From the NCBI RefSeq assembly GCF_009674495.1, contig NZ_WKJN01000008.1, positions 1-64,000 on the forward strand: a stretch of DNA of 64,000 nucleotides, written 5' to 3'. Source of the stretch: Duganella alba. GTDB lineage: Bacteria; Pseudomonadota; Gammaproteobacteria; Burkholderiales; Burkholderiaceae_D. The notes under the pieces are model-generated. The model worked only from the letters and a program-made list of their open reading frames with translations. It had not been told where the DNA came from and did no database searches. This document shows positions 18,872 through 27,619 of the stretch, one piece after another. Each line of letters opens with the position of its first letter. The stretch's first letter is position 1. The position numbers and the translations under genes are program-made.

Positions 18872-19735
18872 TTACTTGTGCAGCGTGATGGCGATGGTTG
18901 TGCCGTCGGCGGGCAGCGTGAAGCGCGCGGCCTCGTACTTCGGCGGCCCGAACTTGCCTTCGGCGTTGTTGCTGAAGCCGGTTGGCTCGGATGGAATGCC
19001 GAACATCACGGTGTCCATCTTGCCGTTGCTGTTCACATCCTGGAACAGCACGATCGCGTAGTCGCCCGGCGGCAAATCGTCCAGCTTGACCTGCATGGCC
19101 GCGTCGCCGGCCGGCACCGTCAGCTTCTTCATCGACTTGCGCAGGAACTGCTCGCTGTTGTTGTAGACGGCGATCATCAGCGTGCCTTTGCCCGGCACGA
19201 CATCTTTCAGATCCAGCGTCACCGTGGCCGCCTGCGAGGCGGTCGCCATGGCCGCCAGCGCCACGGCCGCCATGCCGGCGCGCGCCGTCCGCCCCCAGAA
19301 ATAGGCCAGCAGCATCAGGAACGCCATCATCGTCACGCCCTGCACCAGGCCGACCAGCGCACGTTCGCCCTGCAGGGCGGGCACGCGCACGAAGGCTTCG
19401 TTGATCAGCCCGCCGATCAGCTGGTAGTAGCTGAACACGATGGCGGTCAGGTGGGCGCGCAGCCAGTGGCGGCCCGGCTTGCGCCAGCGGGCGCTGGCAA
19501 AGGCGATCGCCAGGCTGGCCAGCGTGCATAGCGCCAGCACGTGGAACACATTGAAGCCGCCCAGCTGATAGATGCACAGCGCGCTGACGTTCACGCACAG
19601 CATGGCGTAGATGTAGCGCAGGCCGTCGCGCCGGTGCGTGGCGCCGCCCTTGGCGCGCCACAGCAGCACGCCGCCGATTGCCAGCGCGTAGAAACAGGCC
19701 AGGGTGTGCAGCCAGCCGATCAAAGTCATATGCAT
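18872..19735 (-). CDS. Fusion of a DUF2306-like membrane domain and a DUF2141 periplasmic domain
   Basis: A 287-residue protein. Residues 1-~160 hold four to five membrane helices with an RDGLRYIYAMLCVNV loop, resembling DUF2306. Residues ~170-287 match DUF2141 (LKDVVPGKGTLMIAVYN, LPPGDYAIVLFQDVNSNGKM), normally a separate exported protein. Between them sits a stretch like a signal peptide ending ASQA, so the fusion looks like a membrane gene joined to a secreted gene with its leader kept. Last gene of an operon with the two minus-strand genes upstream, 23 bp after the regulator. Confidence 0.7.
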   Translation of the reverse strand: MHMTLIGWLHTLACFYALAIGGVLLWRAKGGATHRRDGLRYIYAMLCVNVSALCIYQLGGFNVFHVLALCTLASLAIAFASARWRKPGRHWLRAHLTAIVFSYYQLIGGLINEAFVRVPALQGERALVGLVQGVTMMAFLMLLAYFWGRTARAGMAAVALAAMATASQAATVTLDLKDVVPGKGTLMIAVYNNSEQFLRKSMKKLTVPAGDAAMQVKLDDLPPGDYAIVLFQDVNSNGKMDTVMFGIPSEPTGFSNNAEGKFGPPKYEAARFTLPADGTTIAITLHK

Positions 19736-19758
19736 GGTGTTCCTCTCAGGTCAGGTGA

Positions 19759-20049
19759 TTACATATCCAGCAATGCGCGCAGTTGCGCCACGTGGTGGCG
19801 GTAGGCGGCGCGGCCGGCAGGCGTGGTGCGGATGCGGGTCAGCGGCTTTTTGCCGACGATTTGCTTGTCGATCTCGACATAGCCGGCGCGCGCCAGTGTT
19901 TCCAGGTGCGCGCCGAGGTTGCCGTCGCTGGCGTTGACCAGCGACTTCAGGCGGACGAATTCAATCCATTCGTCCTTCTTCAGGGTGTGCAGCGCCGTCA
20001 TCATGCGCAGCCGTGTGCTTTGGTGTATGACTTCGTCAAGGCCGTCCAT
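19759..20049 (-). CDS. Winged-helix transcriptional regulator
   Basis: A 96-residue DNA-binding protein starting at ATG 20049 (MDGLDEVIHQSTRLRMMTAL). The sequence EFVRLKSLVNASDGNLGAHLETLARAGYVEI is a typical winged helix-turn-helix of the HTH_34 kind, close to MarR/ArsR folds. Such regulators are usually paired with a membrane protein gene, as here: it lies 11 bp after the 20061 gene. The palindrome at 20622-20640 upstream of that gene is its likely binding site, giving autoregulation. Confidence 0.82.
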   Translation of the reverse strand: MDGLDEVIHQSTRLRMMTALHTLKKDEWIEFVRLKSLVNASDGNLGAHLETLARAGYVEIDKQIVGKKPLTRIRTTPAGRAAYRHHVAQLRALLDM

Positions 20050-20060
20050 TGCCGTCGTCC

Positions 20061-20606
20061 TCAGCGCGCGTGGCGCATCCAGGTGCCGCCCAGCAGCAGG
20101 CCGCCGCCGGCCGCAACCGCCATGACCAGGTCGTACCATGGACTTTGAAGCAGATACGCCGCCAGGCTGACGGCGATCACCAGGCCGCCCAGCACGGTCC
20201 AGCGCAGGCCGAACCACAGGCCGTGCAGCATGTAGGTACTCATCGCCAGACAGGTCCAGAACACTTCGATACTGCGGCCGCGCGGGCCGATCAGCATGGA
20301 GACGATGATGCCGAACCCCAGCAGGATGCAGCCGGCCCACGCCAGCCGCCGGTCGTTCGGCTGCCGCGCGCCGCCGCTCTCGCGCCAGCGCAGCACGATG
20401 GTGCCGATAAAGCCCGCGACGTCGCAGAGCATCCAGATGCTGCCGGCCTTGCCCGGCAGCCAGTAGCAGGCCAGGTGCGCGACGATCCACACCACGCCCC
20501 ACAGCTGCACGATCGGCCCCCGGCGCCAGTAGCCCAGGTATTGCTCGCTGCGTTGCTGCGTTTCTTCAATTTCCGCCAGGAGGTCGCGCGCCAGTTGCTG
20601 ATTCAT
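20061..20606 (-). CDS. Four- to five-helix membrane protein of unknown function
   Basis: A 181-residue protein. A soluble N-terminus of ~30 residues (RDLLAEIEETQQRSEQYLGY) precedes helices around 35-50, 58-75, 88-105, 115-130 and 138-175. No family was recognised with certainty. It is first in an operon with a winged-helix regulator and a DUF2306/DUF2141 fusion. The pairing with a small regulator suggests an envelope stress or signal-responsive system. Confidence 0.6.
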   Translation of the reverse strand: MNQQLARDLLAEIEETQQRSEQYLGYWRRGPIVQLWGVVWIVAHLACYWLPGKAGSIWMLCDVAGFIGTIVLRWRESGGARQPNDRRLAWAGCILLGFGIIVSMLIGPRGRSIEVFWTCLAMSTYMLHGLWFGLRWTVLGGLVIAVSLAAYLLQSPWYDLVMAVAAGGGLLLGGTWMRHAR

Positions 20607-20621
20607 TGATGTCCTATAGAG

Positions 20622-20640
20622 TACTCTGTAATGCAGAGTA
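20622..20640. promoter_or_regulatory. Palindromic operator TACTCTG-N5-CAGAGTA
   Basis: A perfect 7-bp inverted repeat with a 5-bp centre, 16 bp upstream of the start codon at 20606. Position and symmetry fit a dimeric winged-helix repressor, most likely the product of 19759-20049. The TetR gene at 20722 lies on the other side and is a less likely user. Confidence 0.65.
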
Positions 20641-20721
20641 GTTTGCTGTCAAATTATCTGGATGTCAACTCGAATATCTGGCGGCGCGCTAAAATGATGG
20701 TTTTCACGCACAGCCTGTTTT

Positions 20722-21327
20722 ATGCCGTCTGCCGCACTTCGTCTCCGCAAAGCGCCGCGCCAGAGCCGCGCCGTCCACACCGTTGAGGCGCTGCTGGAGG
20801 CGGCTGCGCTGGTGCTGGAGGCGGAAGGGCTGGAGGGCTTCAACACCAATGCCGTGGCGCGCCGTGCCGGCGCCAGCATCGGCACGCTGTACCAATATTT
20901 CCCGAGCAAGGATGCATTGACGCTTGCGCTGCTGATGCGCGAGGAAGCCAGGTCGCACGCCGCAGCGGCTGCGGCCGCAGCGCTGCCGTCGTGGCGCGAT
21001 GCGCTGACTGCTTTCATCGATGTCGGCGTGGCGCAGCAGCTGACGCGGCCGAATCTGGCGCGGCTGCTGGACCAGGAGGAGGGCCGTCCGGAGATCCGCG
21101 CGGCGATGGCGGGACAGCACAGCTTCCATGACCTGCTGCTCATCGTGCTCGACAAGCCCGACGCGCCGCCGCATCTGCGGGACGCCGCGCGCCGCTCGGT
21201 TGCCGCTGCCGATCTGTTCGTGATCATCCGTGGGCTGGTGGACGCCGCCGGCCAGCGCGGCGAGCGCGATGTGGACGATCTGGCGCGCCGCGTGCGCGCG
21301 GCGGCCTTCGGCATACTGAACGGCTAG
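20722..21327 (+). CDS. TetR/AcrR-family transcriptional regulator
   Basis: A 201-residue regulator. The N-terminal helix-turn-helix is clear: ALVLEAEGLEGFNTNAVARR, followed by ASIGTLYQYFPSKDALTLAL. The C-terminal ligand-binding part is variable, as usual. No adjacent co-directional target is obvious. The next gene is convergent 4 bp away, so its target may lie elsewhere. Confidence 0.9.
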   Translation: MPSAALRLRKAPRQSRAVHTVEALLEAAALVLEAEGLEGFNTNAVARRAGASIGTLYQYFPSKDALTLALLMREEARSHAAAAAAAALPSWRDALTAFIDVGVAQQLTRPNLARLLDQEEGRPEIRAAMAGQHSFHDLLLIVLDKPDAPPHLRDAARRSVAAADLFVIIRGLVDAAGQRGERDVDDLARRVRAAAFGILNG

Positions 21328-21331
21328 CTTG

Positions 21332-22297
21332 CTACCAAGGCCAGGCCACGTTCAGGCCGGCGCCATCCCGTTGCGCCGCTTTATATAGATGCTCTCCCAG
21401 CACCAGATCCTGCAAGGCCAGGCCGGTCATGTCGAAGACCGTGATGTCCGCCGGTTCGCGCGTGAACGATGCGTGGCCGGCCAGCAGATCGCCCATCTGG
21501 ATGCATGCCAGCCCGGTGGTCCATTGCATTTCGCCGAGCGCGCCGGCCTGGGCCTGGTCGTCCACGACGATGCGCGCCCGTTGCAGCAGGCCCGCCGGCA
21601 GCTCGCGCTTGCCGCGTGTGTCGGCGCCGACGCAGTTGATGTGCGTGCCGGGCCGCACCGCGCCGGCGCTGAACAGCGGCCCACGGCCCGGCGTTGCCGT
21701 GATGACGACGTCGCTGGCGGCCACCGCCGCATCGGCATCGGCCGCGTGCACGGGTTTGCCGGCGAGTTGCGCTTCAAAGCCGGCGTCCGGTGCGCCGCTG
21801 TGCGAGACGTAGCGTATCTCTTTCAGCGAAGGCAGGGCGCGTAGCGCCGCCGCGGTGTGCGCGGCGGCCTGCACGCCGGTGCCGAACACGCACAGCGTCC
21901 GGCTATCCGGCCGCGCCAGCATGCGCAAGCCGAGTTCGCCTGCCGCCGCGGTGCGCGCGGTGGTGATGGCGTTGCCGTCCATGATGCAGCGCGGCCGTCC
22001 GGTCGACGGATCGAACAGCATCACCGTGGCCTGATGCGGCTCGCCGCCCAGCGCGCGGTTGGCTGGCCAGAAACCGGCCGCCTTAAAGCCAAGCACGTCC
22101 TGGCTGGCGATATCGCCCGACTTGATGCCGAACACGCCGCCCGTCGCCAGCGCCTCGCGCACCACCGGGAAGATGCGTCCCTGCTGCGACCCCTGCAGTG
22201 TGAATGCGGTGCTCGCCGCTGTGAGCGCCATTTCCGGCGTGAGCAGGCCGGCGATCGCGTCGCGGTCCAGAAGCAGAAGTTGGGCTTGATTGCGCAT
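21332..22297 (-). CDS. Ornithine cyclodeaminase/mu-crystallin family protein
   Basis: A 321-residue NAD(P)-dependent enzyme. The family marks are VFGIKSGD near residue 54, the dinucleotide-binding LCVFGTGVQAAAHTAAL near 137 and THINCVGAD near 220. The family includes ornithine cyclodeaminase, alanine dehydrogenase and ketimine reductases; substrate cannot be fixed. It is divergent from a D-amino-acid PLP enzyme across 60 bp, so a joint role in metabolism of an unusual amino acid (for example a ketimine or hydroxyaspartate product) is plausible but inferred. Confidence 0.82.
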   Translation of the reverse strand: MRNQAQLLLLDRDAIAGLLTPEMALTAASTAFTLQGSQQGRIFPVVREALATGGVFGIKSGDIASQDVLGFKAAGFWPANRALGGEPHQATVMLFDPSTGRPRCIMDGNAITTARTAAAGELGLRMLARPDSRTLCVFGTGVQAAAHTAAALRALPSLKEIRYVSHSGAPDAGFEAQLAGKPVHAADADAAVAASDVVITATPGRGPLFSAGAVRPGTHINCVGADTRGKRELPAGLLQRARIVVDDQAQAGALGEMQWTTGLACIQMGDLLAGHASFTREPADITVFDMTGLALQDLVLGEHLYKAAQRDGAGLNVAWPW

Positions 22298-22357
22298 GAT
22301 TGGCTAATTTGTCTAAAATTGGATAGAATGTATTTTATCGCAAATAAGGAGCTGGTC

Positions 22358-23473
22358 ATGCAAAACATCCTGGAAACCCCGGTCCTGTTGTTGGACGAGC
22401 GCCGCATGCAGCACAATATCGCGCGCATGCAGAACCGCATGGACAAGCTGGGCGTGTCATTCCGCCCGCACGTCAAGACCAGCAAATGCCTGGAGGTGGT
22501 GCGTCGCCAGACCGCCGCCGGCGCGCGCGGCATCACTGTATCGACCTTGAAGGAGGCGGAAGAGTTCTTCCGCGCCGGCGTCGAGGACATTCTGTACGCG
22601 GTCGCCATCGTGCCGAACAAGCTGGACCACGCGCTGAAGCTGATCCGCGCCGGACTGCGCCTGACGCTGCTGGTGGAATCGGTGGCGATGGCGCAGCAGG
22701 TGGCCCGCCACGGCGCCGAACACGGCGTGTGCTACGAGGTGCTGATTGAAATCGATACCGATGGTCACCGCTCCGGCGTCAAGCCTGCCGATCCGATGCT
22801 GCTGGATATCGCCGCCGCACTGCAGGGCGGCGCTCGCCTCAAGGGCGTGATGACGCACGCCGGCGCATCCTACGACCTCAACACGCCGGAAGCGCTGGAA
22901 GCGATGGCGGAACAGGAGCGCTCCCGCTGCGTGGCCGCCGCCATGCTGCTGCGCGGCGCGGGCCATGCGTGCGAAGTGGTCAGCGTCGGCTCCACGCCCA
23001 CCGCCCTGAGCGCGCGCCATCTGGACGGCGTGACCGAGGTGCGCGCCGGCGTCTACGTCTTCTTCGACATGGTGATGGCCGACGTCGGCGTGTGCACGCA
23101 GGACGAGATCGCCATCAGCGTGCTGTGTACCGTGATCGGCCACCAGCCGGCGCAAGGCTGGATCATTACCGATGGCGGCTGGATGGCGATGAGCCGCGAT
23201 CTCGGCCGCCAGGAGCACGGCTACGGCGTGGTGTGCGATGCCGACGGCCAGCCGATTTCCGACCTCGGCTTCGGCAAGGCCAACCAGGAACACGGCGTGC
23301 TGCAATGGCGCGGTGACGCGGGCGTGGACATCGTCCAGCGCTTCCCGGTCGGCAGCAGCCTGCGCGTGCTGCCGAATCACGCCTGCGCGAGCGGTGCGCA
23401 GCATGGGCAGTACCACGTGATCCCGCAGGATGGCGGCGATTGGCCGGTGTGGCCGCGCTTCAGCGGCTGGTAA
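22358..23473 (+). CDS. DSD1-family PLP enzyme (D-threonine aldolase / D-serine or hydroxyaspartate dehydratase type)
   Basis: A 371-residue fold-type III PLP enzyme. Lys40 in SFRPHVKTSKC is the expected PLP Schiff-base lysine. The alanine-racemase-like barrel includes VLIEIDTDGHRSGV. Near the C-terminus PNHACA gives the His and Cys that bind the metal ion in D-serine dehydratase and D-threonine aldolase. ATG 22358 follows an AAGGAG site; the ATG at 22328 has none. It is divergent from the cyclodeaminase-like gene. Which D-amino acid is used is unknown. Confidence 0.85.
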   Translation: MQNILETPVLLLDERRMQHNIARMQNRMDKLGVSFRPHVKTSKCLEVVRRQTAAGARGITVSTLKEAEEFFRAGVEDILYAVAIVPNKLDHALKLIRAGLRLTLLVESVAMAQQVARHGAEHGVCYEVLIEIDTDGHRSGVKPADPMLLDIAAALQGGARLKGVMTHAGASYDLNTPEALEAMAEQERSRCVAAAMLLRGAGHACEVVSVGSTPTALSARHLDGVTEVRAGVYVFFDMVMADVGVCTQDEIAISVLCTVIGHQPAQGWIITDGGWMAMSRDLGRQEHGYGVVCDADGQPISDLGFGKANQEHGVLQWRGDAGVDIVQRFPVGSSLRVLPNHACASGAQHGQYHVIPQDGGDWPVWPRFSGW

Positions 23474-23600
23474 AAGCGAGCAATCCGCTGGCGGCGACGT
23501 TAAGTCGTTGATGGGAAAGGCTTTTCTGCGGACGGAAAGCGAGTTGAGGGCAGGGCGTCCGGGTCTTATTCTGATGGCTTCACCAACAGGAGTCAGACCC

Positions 23601-24008
23601 ATGAAATTCAACCACCTCAGCTTCCCATCCAGCGACGTCAAGGCCACCGCCAACTTCTTCGTACAGCACCTTGGCTGCGCGCTGGAGTTCATCAGCCCGG
23701 CGGCGGCCATGCTCAAGCGCGCCGGTTTCGACATCGTCATCGAGGCCAAGGACCATACCGTGGTCTGGCCGCACAACTTCCACCTCGGCTTCGAACTGCC
23801 GACGGTGGACGCGGTCAGCGAGCTGTACCAGCACCTGCTGGCGCAGGGCGTGACCATGAAAACCGGCATGTTCCAGCACGAGCGCGGCTCGCGCTTCTTT
23901 TGCGAGGCGCCCGGCGGCCTGCTGTTCGAAATGAACACCCGCGCCGACGCCCACGAGAAGTACCGCGCCAGCTTTGAGCGCCAAGCCCTCGCCGACACTG
24001 TAAAATAG
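23601..24008 (+). CDS. VOC (glyoxalase/bleomycin-resistance fold) family protein
   Basis: A 135-residue protein with two beta-alpha-beta-beta-beta modules. It begins [20 protein letters not shown], with [13 protein letters not shown] in the middle and [12 protein letters not shown] at the end. Likely metal ligands are the His of the first strand and the Glu of FEM. Enzymatic role unknown. ATG 23601 was chosen because it is preceded by an AACAGGAG site; the longer reading overlaps non-coding sequence. Confidence 0.82.
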   Translation: MKFNHLSFPSSDVKATANFFVQHLGCALEFISPAAAMLKRAGFDIVIEAKDHTVVWPHNFHLGFELPTVDAVSELYQHLLAQGVTMKTGMFQHERGSRFFCEAPGGLLFEMNTRADAHEKYRASFERQALADTVK

Positions 24009-24037
24009 CGCTTTTATATCTCAGCTTTTTTACTTCG

Positions 24038-25447
24038 ATGACCAACGCACCAGCCAAGCCAGTCCGCACCCGTTTCGCACCCAGCCCGACCGGCTACCTC
24101 CACCTCGGCGGCGCCCGCACGGCGCTGTATTCGTGGGCCTTCGCCCGTCACTTCGGCGGCACCTTCGTGCTGCGTATCGAAGACACCGACCTGGAGCGCT
24201 CGACCCCGGAAGCCGTGCAGGCGATTATCGAAGGCATGGCGTGGCTGGGTCTGAATCACGACGAAGGCCCGTTCTACCAGATGCAGCGCATGGACCGCTA
24301 CCGCGAAGTGGTGGGCCAGATGCTGGAAGCCGGCACCGCTTACCACTGCTACTCGTCGCCGGAAGAAGTGCAGGCGATGCGCGACCGCGCCACCGCCGCC
24401 GGCCAGAAGCCGCGTTACGACGGCACCTGGCGTCCGGAACCGGGCAAGACCCTGCCGGCGATTCCGGAAGGCCGCAAGCCGGTGGTCCGCTTCAAGAATC
24501 CGCTGGATGGCGAAGTGACCTGGAACGATTTCGTCAAAGGCACGATCACCATCGGCAATAAAGAGCTGGACGACCTGGTCATCGCCCGTACCGACGGCAC
24601 GCCGACCTATAACTTCTGCGTCGCCATCGACGACCTGGACATGGAAATCAGCCATGTGCTGCGCGGCGACGACCACGTCAACAACACGCCACGCCAGATC
24701 AACATCCTGCGCGCCATCGGCGCACCGCTGCCGGAGTACGGCCACCTGCCGATGATACTCGGTTCGGACGGCGCCAAGATGTCCAAGCGCAAGGACGCGG
24801 TCAACGTCATGCAATATCCGGCCGAAGGCTATCTGCCGGAAGCCATCCTGAACTACCTGGCGCGCCTGGGCTGGAGCCACGGCGACGAGGAAGTGTTCTC
24901 GATGGAGCAGGTGTGCGCATGGTTCGACGGCTCGCACCTGTCGAACTCGGCGGCGCAGTTCAACATCGAAAAACTGAACTGGCTGAACAACCACTATATT
25001 AAGCAGGCCGACAACGAGCGCCTGGCCGAACTGGCCAAGCCGCGCATGCTGGCCGCCGGCGCCGTGTTTGATGGCGCACCAGCGCTGTCCACCGTGCTGG
25101 GTCTGCTGAAAGAGCGCACCAACACCGTCAACGAACTGGCCGACGCCGCCATGCTGTTCTACCGCGAGCCGCAACCGGACGCCGCGCTGCTGACCCAGCA
25201 CGTCACCGACGCGGTCAAGCCGGCACTGGCCGACTTTGCCGAGCGCTGCAAAACCGTGGAATGGAACAAGGCCGCGATTGCCGCGATGATCAAGGAAGTG
25301 CTGGCGGCCCACGGCCTGAAGATGCCGCAGATCGCCATGCCGCTGCGCCTGTTCATCACCGGTCAACTGCAGACGCCGGCGATTGACGCGGTGCTGGAAA
25401 TTTTCGGCCGCGACACCGTTGTGGCGCGCCTCGCCAAGTTCCTTTAA
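24038..25447 (+). CDS. gltX: GltX, glutamyl-tRNA synthetase
   Basis: A 469-residue class I synthetase charging tRNA-Glu. The HIGH-like motif is [14 protein letters not shown] and the KMSKS motif is [11 protein letters not shown] near residue 250. The catalytic [10 protein letters not shown] start is intact. The C-terminal helical anticodon-binding domain ends at VARLAKFL. It is followed after 85 bp by three Ala-Glu tRNA pairs, so enzyme and substrate genes adjoin. Confidence 0.97.
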   Translation: MTNAPAKPVRTRFAPSPTGYLHLGGARTALYSWAFARHFGGTFVLRIEDTDLERSTPEAVQAIIEGMAWLGLNHDEGPFYQMQRMDRYREVVGQMLEAGTAYHCYSSPEEVQAMRDRATAAGQKPRYDGTWRPEPGKTLPAIPEGRKPVVRFKNPLDGEVTWNDFVKGTITIGNKELDDLVIARTDGTPTYNFCVAIDDLDMEISHVLRGDDHVNNTPRQINILRAIGAPLPEYGHLPMILGSDGAKMSKRKDAVNVMQYPAEGYLPEAILNYLARLGWSHGDEEVFSMEQVCAWFDGSHLSNSAAQFNIEKLNWLNNHYIKQADNERLAELAKPRMLAAGAVFDGAPALSTVLGLLKERTNTVNELADAAMLFYREPQPDAALLTQHVTDAVKPALADFAERCKTVEWNKAAIAAMIKEVLAAHGLKMPQIAMPLRLFITGQLQTPAIDAVLEIFGRDTVVARLAKFL

Positions 25448-25486
25448 TTAATTCATTGAAGCAGGGGCAAAGTTGCAAAAGGGTAT

Positions 25487-25514
25487 TTGCATAATACGGC
25501 GCCTCTGCTATACT
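25487..25514 (+). promoter_or_regulatory. Strong sigma70 promoter of the tRNA Ala-Glu operon
   Basis: TTGCAT (25487-25492), a 16-bp spacer and TATACT (25509-25514) with an extended -10 TG. Transcription would begin about 10 bp before the first tRNA-Ala. Confidence 0.75.
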
Positions 25515-25532
25515 CTTGTCTCTCGCGCAAAC

Positions 25533-25608
<76 letters not shown>

Positions 25609-25643
25609 GTTTGCAGAGGTTGTAGTACCGTAGTAGTGCCAAG

Positions 25644-25719
25644 GTCCCCATCGTCTAGAGGCCTAGGACATCACCCTTTCACGGTGAGTACGGGGGTTCG
25701 AATCCCCCTGGGGACGCCA
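25644..25719 (+). tRNA. tRNA-Glu (TTC), copy 1
   Basis: 76 nt, acceptor GTCCCCA, anticodon loop CTTTCAC giving TTC, T-arm GGTTCGAATCC and encoded CCA. It is 35 bp after tRNA-Ala copy 1. Confidence 0.96.
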
Positions 25720-25759
25720 GCTTCGCCAAGGCTGGTAGTAGTAAATAATCTGTGCCAGA

Positions 25760-25835
<76 letters not shown>

Positions 25836-25871
25836 CCGCACAGAGGATGAGAGTAGTGCCGTAGTTCCGAG

Positions 25872-25947
25872 GTCCCCATCGTCTAGAGGCCTAGGACATC
25901 ACCCTTTCACGGTGAGTACGGGGGTTCGAATCCCCCTGGGGACGCCA
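25872..25947 (+). tRNA. tRNA-Glu (TTC), copy 2
   Basis: Identical to tRNA-Glu copy 1 over all 76 nt, with encoded CCA. Confidence 0.96.
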
Positions 25948-25982
25948 GCGATGGCAAAAGTAGTAAATGTTTTCTGCGCCCG

Positions 25983-26058
<76 letters not shown>

Positions 26059-26098
26059 ACAGCGCGGAAGGCAATTGTTGTAAAACCGTAGTTCCAAG

Positions 26099-26174
26099 GT
26101 CCCCATCGTCTAGAGGCCTAGGACATCACCCTTTCACGGTGAGTACGGGGGTTCGAATCCCCCTGGGGACGCCA
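26099..26174 (+). tRNA. tRNA-Glu (TTC), copy 3
   Basis: Identical to the other tRNA-Glu copies. It closes the tandem Ala-Glu array and is followed after 11 bp by a terminator. Confidence 0.96.
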
Positions 26175-26185
26175 AAAAATGATGA

Positions 26186-26208
26186 AGCCGCCATGAGCGG
26201 CTTTTTTG
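26186..26208 (+). terminator. Terminator of the tRNA array
   Basis: AGCCGC (26186-26191) pairs with GCGGCT (26197-26202) and is followed by a run of T. Nearly the same hairpin follows the last tRNA-Glu at 30435. Confidence 0.85.
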
Positions 26209-26259
26209 TTGTCTGCGCTCTTTATTCTCCATCCTCCCAAGCCCAGCATGGTCACGCAA

Positions 26260-26313
26260 CGTGACAAAGTATGCATTTTTTCATCTGGGCAAAATGCTAT
26301 CCTGAACAACATT
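26260..26313 (+). repeat. Intergenic element, copy A
   Basis: Begins CGTGACAAAGTATGCATTTT and ends TGAACAACATT, with TGCTATCCT in between as a candidate extended -10. It matches the element at 29171 in about 42 of 54 aligned positions. It lies upstream of the orphan gene at 26372, so it may be a shared promoter with an activator site. Confidence 0.6.
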
Positions 26314-26371
26314 CCGATCTGATGCAGGCAAGAGTCGCTATCAGCCGAATTTACAGCACAAAGGAAATCCC

Positions 26372-26617
26372 ATGATTCCACAAGTGAGGTACGAGCGCAT
26401 TGGGAAGTTCATCTTTGGCGCTTGCATGCATGGTGGGACTATTGTGGACGTTCATCATTGGATGGCGGATGAGCTTGGAGTGGTGCATCCTAAAGAAGGC
26501 GATGAGGCGGCTATAGAGAGTTTGCAAGCAGGCTACTTTGCCAAGTTCGTGAGCGATGAGGAATTTTCAGAAAGCCATCAGCGGTTCATGAAAATGATGG
26601 AGCAACGCGGAGCGTAG
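26372..26617 (+). CDS. Small protein of unknown function
   Basis: An 81-residue protein, not recognised. It starts MIPQVRYERIGKFIFGACMH and ends in a charged helix (EEFSESHQRFMKMMEQ). No signal peptide or membrane helix is seen. An AAAGGAAA ribosome site precedes the ATG. Its base composition is clearly lower in GC than the core genes around it, which fits recent acquisition. It is first in the segment bounded by tRNA-Glu genes and sits under intergenic element copy A. Confidence 0.55.
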   Translation: MIPQVRYERIGKFIFGACMHGGTIVDVHHWMADELGVVHPKEGDEAAIESLQAGYFAKFVSDEEFSESHQRFMKMMEQRGA

Positions 26618-26727
26618 AGTTCACTACAACGATGGTCGTTTTTTCTGAAACCGGCCAGCTTCGGGCGGAATGTATTCTTGTATGCAACTTAATGTAGAAT
26701 ATTACAAAATACTTGAGGCCCATCTCC

Positions 26728-27477
26728 ATGAAAAATCCCAATGCAGTCATCTCTTCGGACTATGGGCCGATCATCATCAACGTCAACGATTCGGTGATTG
26801 GTAAGCACATCAGCCAGAATGGATATTGGGCAACCCAAGACATCAATCTGATCAAGACTTTGCTGGAAGCGCAGATCGCCAGGCACGGCACGGTGAGGAT
26901 GTACGACGTCGGTGCCAACATCGGCACTCACTCGCTGGCACTGGGCAAAAGTCTGGGGGACAAGATTTCGATTCGCGCCTTCGAGGCGCAGCGCCAAGTT
27001 TTCAACATGCTGTGCGGTACTATTGCGTTGAATGGTTTGTCAAACGTGTTCTGCCACAACAACGCTGTCGGCGCAGTCGACGACGAAGCGCTGGAAATCG
27101 CGCTGTTAGACTACAACACGCCCAACAACTTCGGCGCGCTGGAGCTTGTCCCTCCCAAGCACTCCGACCAGCAGCACGTTTCGCGGTCCACGAAGGAAAT
27201 CGTCAGGACATTGCGGCTCGACTCGTTCAACGAGAAGGTGGATTTCATCAAAATCGACGTCGAGGGAATGGAAGACAAGGTGTTGATGGGAGCTGAGAAA
27301 GCCATTCGTACTCACCGGCCGATACTGTTCATCGAGATCCACAAGACCGACGCGCAGTTTGTGGTCGACTACTTCCGTGGTTTCGGTGACTATATTGGCT
27401 TCCTGCGCGGTATTGATCTCATCCTGATCCCGTTCGAGTACCAGTTGCAAGTCCTCAACGCGGAGCGTGTCATCTAG
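26728..27477 (+). CDS. FkbM-family SAM-dependent methyltransferase
   Basis: A 249-residue class I methyltransferase. The SAM-binding motif is YDVGANIGTHSLALG near residue 58, and the FkbM signature is FIKIDVEGMEDKVLMGAE near 178, then RPILFIEIH. FkbM enzymes usually O-methylate sugars or polyketide/lipid hydroxyls. ATG 26728 is preceded by GAGG at a good distance; a TTG five codons upstream is also open. No glycosyltransferase neighbours are present, so it stands alone. GC is lower than in core genes. Confidence 0.82.
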   Translation: MKNPNAVISSDYGPIIINVNDSVIGKHISQNGYWATQDINLIKTLLEAQIARHGTVRMYDVGANIGTHSLALGKSLGDKISIRAFEAQRQVFNMLCGTIALNGLSNVFCHNNAVGAVDDEALEIALLDYNTPNNFGALELVPPKHSDQQHVSRSTKEIVRTLRLDSFNEKVDFIKIDVEGMEDKVLMGAEKAIRTHRPILFIEIHKTDAQFVVDYFRGFGDYIGFLRGIDLILIPFEYQLQVLNAERVI

Positions 27478-27619
27478 CGGACGCCTCGTAGGGACTGAGG
27501 CTTTGCTGTCTGCGTCATAGGGATTTTCGATTTCTTCGATCGTATCCCCCCAAACTTTCCGTTTTGCCCAAGCTCTGCGAGGGCTCATACTTGCGCGCTT
27601 TCCATCGAAAGCCGCCGCC

